Assembly (NCBI GenBank): GCA_029891345.1
Contig: CM057009.1
Coordinates: 212,344,709 to 212,408,708, forward strand
Direction: 5' to 3'
Origin: Dryococelus australis
Taxonomy: Eukaryota > Arthropoda > Insecta > Phasmatodea > Phasmatidae
Length of the DNA: 64,000 nt
Shown here: positions 10,476 through 21,839 of the stretch, one piece after another
Position numbering within the stretch: position 1 is the stretch's first letter
Layout: each line of letters opens with the position of its first letter
Notes under the pieces: model-generated
Database searches by the model: none
Told to the model about the DNA's origin: nothing
The model's input: the letters and a program-made list of their open reading frames with translations, nothing else
Position numbers and translations under genes: made by a program

Positions 10476-11150
10476 CTCCTCTCTTGGTAGCATATTTACC
10501 ATTATTTCCGAATATGTTAGAATTGTCAATTTTATTATAATGTATACCAGCAAAAGTAAATTACAAGTAATTTTAATTGTGCATGTTTTAAATGAAAACC
10601 TTAGTTAAGAGTTGGACATTACGGGGCAGATTTATGTTATGTCAAAAGTCATAATTACCCTTCATATCTCTTATTTAAGTGTACAAGTTAGCAGTGCTGC
10701 ATTTTAATTGAAAATTTACCAAACGATATATACTTATCAACACAGTTTAAGAAGGGTTTCCTATCACTCTTAAAATGGAATTATAGATGGCCCTATAACT
10801 CCGAAACGGTAAGTCCTACATAAAATATGGAAAGGATCAATTTTGTAGACATTCTTATTATCTTTATTTAAAATAAAGCTATTTTGTCGTACGAGCAACC
10901 GTTTCATAGAAAAAACACCGGAAAACATTATATGCCCTAATTAAGAGGGTACTCCACCCACCCCCCTACCAAGAAGGGGTACTGAGGGGCACCGGTTCTA
11001 AAATTATTCAGAGGGGCGCAATCATTAACTGTAAAAGGGGTATTGTATTTATCACAATTATGCAAGGTTCGCACCCTTAACCCCATACTATTTTGAAGAA
11101 AACATACTTATCTTAGCGGAAGAAAAACCACCTAACCACATCCGAGCAAT
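10476..11150. other. Non-coding stretch
   Basis: No ORF or repeat recognised. C- and G-rich runs (ACCCACCCCCCTACCAAGAA, near 10955) stand out from the AT-rich surroundings. It may include the decayed 5' part of the transposon at 11.2 kb. Confidence 0.3.
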
Positions 11151-11900
11151 TGCGAATGAGGTGGGTTTGGTACTGTGTAGGGTGTAATGCACGAGCAGCT
11201 ACTACCCCCTTACCACAGAAGAACGTCCCAAGCAGTGGGCTCTCATGAATTTCTCCCTATTATCAACTTCGTTGCCTGGTTTCTGCTGTAAACAGCTCAT
11301 GATCTATAGTTTCACAGACCCGTACTCTAAAGATGAAGCATATTGTATTCGTGAAAATATGTACAACAAGCAAAATAGCCATGTCTGGGCTGATGAAAAC
11401 CCACATGTAATGGGCAGTTTTCGGTGAAGATATGGACAGGCATAGTAAATGGTTGTAAGATCATACTTTTTCCCAGCAGATATCTAGTTTACGGAGTACC
11501 AGTGGTTCTGGAATCAAGCATTACACAGCTGTTGGAGAGTATACAAACTCTGGCACATGGACAAATGTGGCTTGACCACATTGGGGCGCCATCTCAAAAT
11601 GTTCGTGGTGTGCTTGACTACCTCGATCAGCATTTTCCAAGACGGTGGCTAAGGAAAATGGGGACATGTCACCGGACTTGCTCGAGCCCCTGATCTAACA
11701 CCCCTAGACTTCTGTATGGACACCTGAAGAGCCTAGTCTTCGAAACGTAGTACATGTGGCAAAGGACCTCACAGTAAGGATACTAGCTGTTTTCTATGTG
11801 ATACCAAGCGATAGCACTTTGTTCTAGAGAATGTGACTGTAGATGTTACAGCTTTGCAGTGCATCCATCGATCTAGATGAATGTCATTTTGAGTACTTGT
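11150..11900 (+). pseudogene. DUF4817-type transposase, decayed
   Basis: This cut-and-paste transposase belongs to the large arthropod family that begins with a DUF4817 helix-turn-helix and has a mariner-like DDE core. Readable parts are IANEVG and MHEQ (end of the HTH, about 11145-11200), KDEAYCIRENMYNKQNSHVW then ADENPH (about 11325-11405, around the first catalytic Asp), KIWTGIVNG (about 11427), MWLDHIGAPSQNVRGVLDYL (about 11568-11630, second catalytic region, with D-H-I-G-A-P-S), and HFPRRWLRKMG (about 11630-11660). Frames shift between blocks. It ends next to the SINE at 11938. Confidence 0.75.
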
Positions 11901-11937
11901 TGTAATATTTCTTTAATGAAATAAATAATCACAAGTG

Positions 11938-12194
11938 GATTGGAGTGGAGAGATTTGAGCGGCTCTTAACATCGAAATATTTAAAGCCGATAAGGTTGAA
12001 GCGAGGTAAGTGTGGAATAGCGCTGGGTCGGTAGGGCAGGGAAATGGGAAATCCCCGAGTAAACACACCGACCAGTGGCATCACCTGGCATGATACCCAC
12101 ATGCGAAAATCCGTGGGTAACCCCACTGGGAATTTAACCTGGTTCGCCTAGGTGGGAGGAAAGTACCCTAACTACTACCTCACCGAGTCCCTAC
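11938..12194 (-). repeat. tRNA-derived SINE with 11-bp target-site duplication
   Basis: The minus strand starts with a tRNA-like head (GGGACTCGGTGAGGTAGTAG, then a B-box-like AGGTTAAATTCCCAG), followed by TTTTCGCATGTGGG, a body with TCGGGGATTTCCC, and a 3' end with GATGTTAAGAGCCGCTC. It is flanked by AATCACAAGTG at 11927-11937 and again at 12195-12205, a perfect 11-bp duplication. That fixes the ends and marks a retroposition. Confidence 0.9.
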
Positions 12195-12205
12195 AATCAC
12201 AAGTG

Positions 12206-14560
12206 AAACACACTTAACAGTGAATAAGTAAAACGACACCCATGCACACAAGCCACTCAATTTGCCTACCTCCAAAGTATTGGACAATTGCCTTTATTTG
12301 GGGGAACTGTCTTATCGCAGATGCCGTGGGCTGCAGTGTTTCAACATGGCGAATTTTTTTTACACTTGAAATTGTTATAAATTTACCTTCTTGTAGTTTA
12401 GAAAATACTGAGGGAGGGTTACAACATTTTGGGAGGTAACCTACAAAAATATTTTTCTAGTTTCATGACCTGTAACTTAAATATTTTACGACAATTTTCT
12501 TTCCTCTCTAATAGATTCCGGTACTCTGAAATGAAAGCTTGATATTTCCCCATTTCTTAAAGGCAAGTAACCCCCTTAACGATTATGTAAAATGTCGTCA
12601 ACATATTTCTACTTCATTTGTCGAATGGAATCACCTTCCAACTGTTTAACACACGAAAACATAATATATTCAACTTGTGTCCATCAAATGGTTTCTCTCA
12701 GTTGATAATTACTAGTTTGTATGCAGTTGTATATATTACTTCACCATAAAGTGTAATAAGGTAATTCGACAACACAAATGATATTCTGTTGTTATACACA
12801 TCAGGTTACTTACATCTTATCAAAGCTACGTAACTCAGAATTTAATATTTACCATCAATAGTTAGCTTTGTTACATGCTTTTGCTTTCACATGTACAAAA
12901 AGACATACATTTTCTGGCGGCATCTGTATTCTAATTTTATTAACAGTGGATTTTTTCAACAAAGATATTGATACGGTTGAGCGCCACCTTCGTCATGGTT
13001 TTCTATAAATACTACCTGTAACGCAGCGCTTCGTCGCCAACCTCAGTGGAGCTCGGTATCACCTCCCTTTTCTCATCTTCATGCCCCTACCTGCTATAAC
13101 CCTTGTCTTATGCGTCAAATTTTTTTCTGATGTTAATTGAAGTTATTTAAGTCCTTGCAAAACTCTCTCTCTCTCTCTCTCTCTTTCTATCCAATTGGTA
13201 GCCACGACAACAGGCACTTGAAATCTGTAATCGCCAGGGTCATGGCAAATTTTCACCAGCACAAGGCTTTTTGAGGATGTCGTCTGTGATGGTCGACGGT
13301 CTTTCCAGCATAACTCCTGTGCCGGAATTTTAAAGGGTTGCTTCCAGACGCCAGAACAAACAGGCAGTCACGGCGGAGATAATGTGTGTTGAAATTTTCA
13401 GGGCTTTAGAGCTTGAGGTGTTCTAGCTTCGCTGTCATGTTAAATGGGCACTAGTAATAGTGGACAATACGCTGATTTCATTTTCCAAATTCAGTTTAGT
13501 AGCACGTCGAAAATTACGTTTTGGCTATAATTTATTATATTTGTATTGTGATATCCGTAGTGTATTTAAGGCAGCTGACCCATTTGTCTACTCTATTCTA
13601 TGATTTTTCCATCGCTTGACCACGACACACGTGTTGCATTTCTCTATTGGGGCGTCATGAATTTTTACGGCTGAACCCATTCGTTGGGTTCTATAAGAAT
13701 GGCGGTTCAGCTGATTAATTATTCAAATTGTTTTTATTGTGATTTTAAATTGTAATTATGTGAGGAATTGGGATGAGAAAGGCCGTCTTTCGAGCCCTTC
13801 AAAGCTGTTCTTTCTCTGGCTTTGCACAAGTGGAAAAGTCTTTAAATCAAAGCAAATATTCAATTTTTAATAATTTATGTTAGTATACTCAATATTTTGA
13901 ATGACCCATGAACTGACAGAAAATTTCCATAACTTGCATTTGATTCAAGTCATTGGTAATAGTTGCTGTTCCCAACTTTGTCACTATTACTTTGCGGTAA
14001 TTAAAATGTAATCTAGTCATTGTACGCATAGAAATATTATAATTATCCTAGTCAAGAATGAAAACGGCCATGTGTTGTATTTTTAATTTGAGACTCAGAT
14101 CTTATTAACATCAGGTGTATGCTTTTTAAAATATTAATCGATGTTGAAGCGATTCATGGTAAAAACGTGAGAATTTTTATTTTACTAATTAATGTGTTTA
14201 GAGTTTAAACCTTTTAAAAGCCCTTCTGCTTACCTAGGGAGTACGAGCGTTAGCCAAGTATTGATCGAGTTGTAGTTCACGTCTTTCACTATTCATTAAA
14301 CTAATGAAAGCCTGTAGATTAATGTATTTGGTTTGATCATATTAATTCTGGAGTGAAATAAAACTCCGTTCGAACCCTAGGGTGTGTAAGGTAGCCACTG
14401 GGTTAAAGAAAATTTGTTGTGAACAGATTGATACGTTTCATACTTTGTCGTTAAAACAATTTCAAATAATTGCAAGAATTTTATATCACCCCTATATGTT
14501 GAGGCTGGGTAATCTTGTACTTATTTAGGTCTGATATTGTGGTGCTGGAATCAGCCCTAT
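12206..14560. other. Non-coding interval with a (CT)n tract
   Basis: No convincing gene. A CT microsatellite lies at about 13164-13186. A TATAAATA box at about 13004, in a locally GC-rich stretch (12960-13110), could be a promoter or an LTR remnant, but nothing downstream confirms it. The short ORF at 12242-12439 has no recognisable motif. Confidence 0.4.
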
Positions 14561-14895
14561 CTATAAATTATTGTATTTAAAACTTGATTAGGTTAGTGTA
14601 CATATTTTGTCACGCCTTGCCTTTAAATGTAGTAGTATTTGAAGGAGCATTGCCAAATTGGAAAATATTTTTATATGCATGCACGTTGGTATGTCAATAT
14701 TGTATGGAGAGCCGTTGTACCTGGAATTCCTGTATGAAATTGTTTGAAAATATCCATACTTTACTGAATTAATATTATACAATTTGTGAGTGTTGTCACA
14801 ATATGATAGATAATTTCGGTCAGAATTTATCAAACAAACCCTTTCTCGAAATATTAGTTTCTTAATTAATGAGAAAAAAATGTTCACCAACTCAC

Positions 14896-15112
14896 CCAGT
14901 GCGAGATTTCCTGCCGGCTGTTGTTGGCCTCCTTGAGAGGACCCACTCGGCCCACTTGCAGATGTCACAGTTGTCTCCTTAGGTAGCCGGGTCACCTCCA
15001 CAACAGAATGGAATTTGTATAGCGAGTGTCTGATATCTTCCTCAGGAATGTCTTCTGGTATTTCAAGAACAAACACGGAGAACGTCTTCTGCGGCCGGCA
15101 AGGAATAGGAAC
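14896..15112 (-). CDS. Candidate internal exon of a host gene (72 codons)
   Basis: The minus strand shows an exon bounded by TGTATTGTAG before 15112 and GTGAGT after 14896. The open frame starts in phase 0 with VPIPCRPQKTFSVFVLEIPE, continues DIPEEDIRHSLYKFHSVVEV and ends in a Ser/Gly/Gln-rich linker (TSASGPSGSSQGGQQQPAGN) and ALG, leaving phase 1. The first 45 residues read as strand, helix, strand, a little like an RRM half or a ubiquitin-like fold; the rest is low-complexity linker. Codon use and GC content differ from the surrounding AT-rich DNA. It is the best candidate in the window for a conventional nuclear gene. I cannot name the gene, and no partner exons are recognised in the window. 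Confidence 0.6.
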
Positions 15113-15129
15113 CTACAATACATAATAGT

Positions 15130-16230
15130 CGTTCAATAATTTTCAACTGCAATTGACTGACTAAAAAGAAGGCTTATGTGTAACGAATTATTTCTAACAC
15201 ATTTAACTTATTTTGTTTTCAATGGGTTACACAACATACTAGATAAGGTTAACTCTGTTAATTTTCGAAGTACATATGTTACAAATATATTATATTAATC
15301 TCGCCACATATAAACAATTTATAATACGCAATATATAATACAACAAGTTGTGGCCATGAATTGACAAATATTAATAGAATGTCAAAAAAGCAACATTCTT
15401 ACTGTTTCATATTTTACCTGCTGGAGTAATTTTGAATAACATGATACTTAACTTTTTGCATTACGAATTTCTGCAGGAATTTTGGATGCAAAAAGTTAGG
15501 TATCATCTCATGTTCTACACGAAGCGTTGAGAGAGACGCCTGGAGACTTTGATGTTCTGGAACTTGTTGATAATCTCCATAAGTATGTTTATCATCCTGT
15601 TTAGATTACTGTATCAATAAGACCTTTAAATTATTCATGGGTAGATTGAAGTTTGTCACAATAATGTTGTGAAATCACAATAAAGTTGAAGCGCCAGCTG
15701 CCACCGAGCCGTAGTACCCAGGATTTGGAACACAGCTTCCAACAATTGTGGGTCGTCTGCCTCGGGACATCAACTGGCACCTGCTTCACTCCATGACAAA
15801 CCATGTTACAGAATGTATCTTAGTGCGAGGGAGTGCAACACATTATTGAAGATGACCATACATCATACAACAGAACCACATTTAACTGTCCTGCTGCTTT
15901 ACTTTTGTGATCATTTGTATTACTCATCTGCAGCACTACATTTATTTCTTTCAGTATCATCTGATGCGCCCTCCTCTGTACACTATATTTATTGTCCAGC
16001 AGGGTGGTTCCAAATGGGTATCAGCTATATAAAAAGCATGTCCTAAATATTCCACATCTGCTGTCTTTTTTCATTCTTTCTTGTATTAGCTTTCTAGTTA
16101 CCTAGGTATATTTTCCATTTTCTACGTTTGTTATGTATTTTTTGAGAACTGTTTGTTAACGACACATCACTAGATTCCACCACGATATTGTTTTTATTTA
16201 CATCGTTATATATATGTGTATGTTGCCGGA
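15130..16230. other. Non-coding interval
   Basis: No gene recognised. An imperfect near-palindrome occurs around 15440-15510, where AACTTTTTGCAT and ATGCAAAAAGTT face each other across about 32 bp. The small ORFs have no motif support. Confidence 0.4.
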
Positions 16231-16239
16231 GTAGTTGAA

Positions 16240-16670
16240 GGACGTTACATTAGCAACAAGGGCTGGATTGCATTTGCAATAGGTTGATCTCCTGCACATT
16301 CCCCACGACCAGTGGTACAGTACCTCAATGAAACCTATCCTGGCCGTTGGATCGGTCGTGGCGGGGTTTTTTATTGGCCACCATGGTCAGCTGACCTTAC
16401 TCCGCTAGATTATTTTATGTGGGGTTGGTTGACGTCCGACGTCTACAAGCAAAAAGCTCAGACAAGGGACGTGTTAAACACTTGTGCGCACGTTAAAGAA
16501 GAATGTGGACACCAGCTCCGTTTAGCAACAGAGCATCCAACTGCACGAGCTGAAGTTGGCGGTGGCATTCTGTAACATGTATTTAAAAGGAACTTACGCA
16601 ATAAAACCCAACATGTAACCATCTGTTCATTTTCTGTAATCTGTAACGTTCCCATTCCTGTCAGTTTCAT
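16240..16670 (+). pseudogene. DUF4817-type transposase, C-terminal fragment
   Basis: An 87-codon frame (16312-16575) reads YLNETYPGRWIGRGGVFYWP then WSADLTPLDYFMWGWL, the end of the catalytic core with the third acidic residue (D of ADLTPLD), followed by SDVYKQKAQTRDVL and a helical tail. Only the last third of the protein remains. The stretch before it (16240-16310) has frame-broken matches. No inverted repeats were found. Confidence 0.8.
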
Positions 16671-16679
16671 GTAGCTGTA

Positions 16680-17650
16680 TCTTGAACACCTTTGCGAATA
16701 GAGGATATGTTTATTGACGTTTTCCCTTCTGAATGGTCCGTACTTTCACATCTTTACGTATGTCCGTTTTCCCCTTAAATATCTGGTGTATTATGAAAGA
16801 GTAGCATATAAAAACAAATAAAATTATTTATTTATTCAAACATTTGAGTAATTGAGGTTATAGTACAAACAAATTTTAATGCCGAATAAGACCTAATAGT
16901 TTACTGAAAACATGATCTCACATATTAATACAGTTCGAAAATCTTTAGTAATCGGCAGAAAATTTATCATTCAAGTAGAATAATTATGATGATTCTGAGG
17001 CAGCGTTTTCCAGAGTAGGAGCCAGGCGCCAACCAACCGCCATGTTGTGACATCAGGTGACCGATATATTGGATCCAGGTGACCCTGACCTTGACTTGTG
17101 ACCTCACACAAAAAATTAAAAAATTTGTGAAAAATTGTAAAAATTGATTTAAGAAATTTATTAAAAAAATATAGAAACCCATATTTTTATTTTTCTGTGA
17201 AAGGTGACTATTTTTATTTGTTATTTAATCGGTCAATTACTTATGTTCTCTCGACCCATTCCAGACCCCTTCCAAGCCATGGCATATCTACAGTCCATTT
17301 ATTTTTAGGGTCGCCTACTAGAGCGCACTGGTAACCACCAGAGATAATTAACTCTCGGCAAGAGGTCTATCGAACTGTACCGAATGGTTATGAAGTCGTG
17401 TAAATTGTTATATTTATTTTTTGATTTATTTTCAATGTAATTATTTTTATTTAAACATTTTTATATAACAGAGTTTTTAAAACAAATAAATCACAGCATA
17501 TTTTTTTTACAAAACACTTATTATGCACATAATAAAAAAAATGTATTCAGCAAAATATCAATAATTTTTTTAATCTTCTTCTAACATATTCCAAATTCCA
17601 GGTTTTTCAAAACTACAGATCTTCAATTATAATTTTCGGGTATCTCATAG
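16680..17650. other. AT-rich non-coding interval
   Basis: No gene recognised. A locally GC-rich patch at 17010-17105 contains CAGGTGACCCTGACCTTGAC, a phrase partly echoed near 62.03 and 62.41 kb (GGTCAAGGTC), so it may be part of a dispersed repeat. Confidence 0.35.
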
Positions 17651-17659
17651 AAGGCTGAA

Positions 17660-18650
17660 CAATTCATGTATGGTCGTAAGCAGCAGCAGTGGTCTACGAT
17701 GAGCTGCACAAATCACACGGTCGCTGCGAAAACCTTCTACACATGGTTCTATGATGCTAGTACCAACATCCATCTCATCAACACCAGATCTGACGGTAAC
17801 AGAACCGGCTCAGCAGACCCGGGAAAACACCTCGCTGGGTGGCGACAGGTTCATCTCTGGAACTGGAGGCAGAATCATCCGTGATGTGTACTGACACGAG
17901 TGCCTGGCGTCGGCGATGCACTCGACAACATCTGGTCGTCTGGCTGACGCCATCCTGCTTCGACCCAGGTTGCTGGAAGTGAGCATATGGTTCTTGTCCC
18001 GCATGGAGCGAATCCACAGCACAATCTGGCATGTAAATTATAGCCTGGGTCTGTGCGAGGACGATTATTTGGACCACGGTGCAAGGAAGCTGTGTCTGCA
18101 GCATCATATGGATCACGACGCAGGCCGATTCTTCTGGACAGTCCAATTGAAACTGCGTTGATTCGTAGACGATTGGAAAATGTGCGAATCGCCAGTATTG
18201 CATGGCGCTGCCATCGTAGGTCACAGTGTAAATTCGCAAGTACCCATCTTCTACGATGTAACTATACTCCATGCTATCGTAGTCTGGTTTGGTACTTACG
18301 TAAATGTTCATAGGTCAGAATGGAGTCATGGTGATGACCGGACCTCTAGGCGACTACTAAATGAGTTCTTCGATTGTTCCCACTTATATATAAAATATGG
18401 ATGTCCATCTGGTGTGCCACCATATGGAATACTAAATTCTCTGACATTTCGAGAAGATCGGGTGACTTTGTGTCTACTCAATGGCAGCCGATTCCCGGTC
18501 CATGTTCAAAGCACACTATTGGCATAGCAGCTGCATGTTCTTCAGTGCGCAGGTATCCTCAAATTCTGACCTGTCGCAGACATAACGATACGACTTGCCG
18601 TTCAGTTTCTTCAGTTTGCGAAGTGAAAGACATCCATTCTCGGATCGCAA
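17660..18650 (-). other. GC-richer block with long minus-strand frames, unrecognised
   Basis: About 1 kb with clearly higher GC than its neighbours. The longest frame (18311-17778, minus) is 177 codons: it begins MNIYVSTKPDYDSMEYSYIV and contains DGYLRIYTVTYDGSAMQYWR. Adjacent frames add REFSIPYGGTPDGHPYFI (about 18450-18395) and KLNGKSYRYVCDRSEFEDTC (about 18610-18555), with several Cys. This could be a decayed gene or retrocopy whose frames have shifted. It directly follows a Polinton polymerase tail on the same strand. I do not recognise the protein, and overlapping plus-strand ORFs of similar length weaken the coding claim. Confidence 0.3.
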
Positions 18651-19000
18651 CAATGTTAACATATTTGATTTGTCTACTTTTTTACTTTCTATATCTTTTG
18701 TATAATAATATTCATATGGTAATGTGTCTATTTTATTTTCCAAAACTATTCTTTTATCACCTTCAGTTTTGAAGCTATTTTATTAATTATAACTTTGGAA
18801 CCTCGTGTTTTGTAAGATCTTAGTAAAAACTTTTTTGGGGATATTTTCTTTACTTCGAAGAGACAATTCTTATAATCATTAGCTGATATTTCATTTTGAA
18901 AAACAGATTTTAAATTCTTTTGCCTTTGCTTTCTTCTCAGCAACTTTGAACACATACATTATTGTTCCTAATCCCACAAATTCAACAATATTTTTACCAC
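18650..19000 (-). pseudogene. Polinton family B DNA polymerase, C-terminal fragment
   Basis: Two adjoining minus-strand frames read NEISANDYKNCLFEVKKISP, LLRSYKTRGSKVIINKIASK (18890-18785) and IVLENKIDTLPYEYYY (18750-18700). The order of D-Y-K-x-C-L-F, R-S-Y and L-E-N-x-I-D-T-L-P-Y fits the end of Polinton polymerases. About 45 bp of upstream frame (GLGTIMYVFK, about 18985) extends it. This is a second, separate polymerase remnant: the gene at the left edge runs out of the window, so the two cannot be one copy. Confidence 0.65.
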
Positions 19001-19235
19001 AACACTCTTTCTTTTTTCATATTACCTATTACCTTATTTATGTGTGTTATATATATATACTTATATAATCTTTAGGATATGTATTTATGCTCATTTATTG
19101 TTTATTTTATATATGCACAAATATCCTCAGTTTGTATATTATATAGTAAAGAATCGGTGTCGTGATAACATAATTCAATATATTACCGTATTGTGGTTTC
19201 ATTATTTTGTGGTGAAAAATGTACATTGTTTCTTA
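19001..19235. other. AT-rich spacer
   Basis: TA-rich sequence with a (TA)n-like tract near 19050. The 81-residue plus-strand ORF at 19044 is hydrophobic low-complexity translation with no support. Confidence 0.3.
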
Positions 19236-20400
19236 CTATTCATTATTTTTTTTGAAAATGGCAACACCCAGAAAGATTGGCCCCAATGAATCCAAACTCG
19301 TAGTATTTGTATAACAGTTTACCAGCAATAAGTTATTAAGATTTCAGAGAGATGGTGTGAACGTAGGCTGACCAGCAGCGTCATCTCTTGTGTGACCAAA
19401 TAGGTCTGTGTTATGCCAATCTCAGTCAGTGAAGAGTCATCAAACGAAGTGAAAGCGAATGCCTGTATGCGATACGGGACTACTCAATGTGACCACAGCA
19501 CGGGCTGAGCGCAAGCTTGTCCGCATGGCCGTAACGGACATTATAGCCTCTTTCAGAGTGTTGGCTCGACCCTGGATCACTGCAACGGGTGTGGACCCAT
19601 CTGCGTCGATGATTCGAGGTATTCTGCTGCGGGCTAGACTGATGGCATGCATGCCATTGCATCGGCTTCCATAGTCCAGAAACCACAAACACCTCCGACT
19701 GCAATGGGCACGTGAACAAAATGTAGTGTTTTCGGACGAGTCCCACTTCAACCTGTCCTACAGTGATGGCCACATACGTAATAGATGTTACCGTGGTGAA
19801 CGCAACCTGGCAGCCTGCATCGTAGAGCAGCATATTGTACAAACGCCACGTGTGATTGTTTGGGGCGCCATATGATACAATAGCGATCTCGACTCCTAGG
19901 TATTGAGGGCAATCTGAACTGCTTCATCAATGAGATTTAAAGCCCGACGTACTGATCCTCCTTTAGGGAAACACATGCCGTATTTCAGCAGGACAATGCC
20001 CGTTCACATGTGGCGAGGCATGTGCAGGCATTCATCAATGAACGACGGGTACCACTGCTTCCCTGGCCTACACGTCCACCTGGCATGCCGCAATCAAACA
20101 TGTCTGGGAAATGGTTGGTCGGCGACTTGTTCGTTACGAATCTCCAGCAACCTCTGTTTGCTTTGTGGACTCGTATACAAACTGCATGGATGGAGTTTCC
20201 CCAGGAACATATCCAGGTACTATTTGTTTCCATGCTACAATGTTTAGGGGTTCTAATTGCAGCACATGGGGGCTTCACACTACACTGGATTCTCAAGGAC
20301 AGAGATCACGTACAGGTCTGTAATCCTAATAAATGCGGTATTGCCATGTACCTAAGATGTGGTACAGATTTAATTTCAATCGTTAGTGAATGTTAAGACC
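19236..20400 (+). mobile_element. Tc1-like transposon, decayed
   Basis: The left end has TGAAAATGGCAACACCCAGA (about 19252), similar to the end of the Tc1-like remnant at 63.3 kb. The transposase is readable in pieces: RVTTA-type start near 19490; HLRLQWAREQNVVFSDESHF (about 19690-19750, first catalytic Asp in SDES); RVIVWGAI (about 19850); the QQDNARSH-type second Asp region near 19990; and VQAFINERRVPLLPWPTRPP (about 20015-20075). The third acidic residue, normally in a PD-x-x-P-I-E-H pattern, is lost: the copy reads PPGMPQSNM. C-terminal QEHIQVLFVSM lies near 20200. A stop in VWGAI* and several frame changes show decay. Confidence 0.85.
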
Positions 20401-20439
20401 CACCTACCATCTGAGATTTTAAAATATCATCATAACATT

Positions 20440-20520
20440 TTTTTACACCAATGTAGAGGAAAGTAGGATCATTAGTTGTATAAGTAGCTTCTTGTTATTG
20501 TTTTTAGAATATAAATACAT
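20440..20520 (+). repeat. Solo 3' end of the ~145-bp-unit element
   Basis: GGAAAGTAGG at 20458-20467 followed by ATCATTAGTTGTATAAGTAG and CTTCTTGTTATTG matches the 3' ends at 46.48 kb and, less closely, 50.04 kb. No repeat units precede it here. Confidence 0.6.
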
Positions 20521-21455
20521 AATCTTTCATAACAAGCATAAACATTAACGGAAAAGTCAAATTTCCTCTCAAATTAAGTATTTTCAACTACTTGGCCAAT
20601 TTCTTGTATAATATTTATAAACTATGAGTTTCTAATATTATTATCTTTTTTCTGATTTAAGCTGATTTTATGGAAGAAATAAAACATTTCTAACATGATT
20701 TTTATGTGATACAAGGTTGCTCTGGTTTAATTTTATTAGGTAATTTCATGTATTGTGAACTACTCAATGAATTGTGTTTGTTTACATGAAGGTGAATTTA
20801 ATGAATATGATTGCTAATTGTTGAACAATCGCGAAAATGTAACACTAAATCTTTAATCTATTTTAGCAATAATTTTATCAAGAATATATATAAAAGGTAT
20901 TCCTTCTTGATTACAAAATTTTATCTTCGGAAGATATTTTATGCACACAATCCAAATTAATCTATTTAATACGTCTTTGCTAATGATATCAATTCAGCAT
21001 ATGAATAAAATTATAAATCTTGAAGTATTGAATAATTTTTAACATTATAAACAAATTTGATTATATCTGATTTTGACTTATATTTAGCATATCCTGCATA
21101 TTTAATTTTAGCAATCATCTTTTATATCCTTCAAGGCATGATTCCTTATGACATTGAATATGTAGAATTATTCTATTCTCGTCGCCTATGTCTCTTATCA
21201 TCCATTTTCTTATTTATTTGTAACCTTAGTAATATTATATTTGAAAGAAAAATTTCGATTTTTGATGATTATTAAATGAGAACCTATTACTTAAACAAGA
21301 GACATGGTTTAGAAGAAAAACCTGTGTAGGTTTCGTGTCGCAAAACATTAAAGGTATTTTTATAATAAAGCGCCAAAGTTTCAGTTTATTAATACAAGTT
21401 ACGGAAAGAAAATATCTTGTGTTTCAAACAATGATTATTAGATCTATATACTCGA
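20521..21455. other. AT-rich non-coding interval
   Basis: No gene recognised. The 72-residue plus-strand ORF at 21057 is hydrophobic and unsupported. Confidence 0.3.
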
Positions 21456-21461
21456 AACATA

Positions 21462-21520
21462 CGTGAAAATTGTTTTAAAGGCTGATCTGAGACTTCTGAT
21501 TGAAAAATCAGTTTGAATGA
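21462..21520. repeat. 50-bp direct repeat, left copy, flanking the DUF7869-type gene
   Basis: GGCTGATCTGAGACTTCTGA followed by TTGAAAAATCAG recurs at 24545-24582 as GGCTAATCTGAGGCTTCTGA with the same TGAAAAATCAG end. Both copies are preceded by GAAAATT and T-rich sequence. The copies lie in the same direction about 3.07 kb apart. Confidence 0.75.
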
Positions 21521-21839
21521 AACTGAAGTAAGTCACTAATTCGAGTAAATTGAAGTAACTATATACATATAGGTGCAATGGTTGTTGTTCTTTGATTAGA
21601 TATATAGTGAGGTAACTCATAGCTTCCTCCATTACTCAATAGATATCATGATTATTTCGACTACTTAACATAAATACTGATCTCTTTAGAAGAACAGTAA
21701 AGTAAGTCTGACTTACTCTATGCTCAAACTAAACATCCTGGAGAAGTATGCATACCATGGAGTAAATAAGTGCAAATCTGTTGGCAATTGTTGATTCCAT
21801 TTTACTGTTTTTGTTTACATTGATGTTTAGTCTTGAAAA

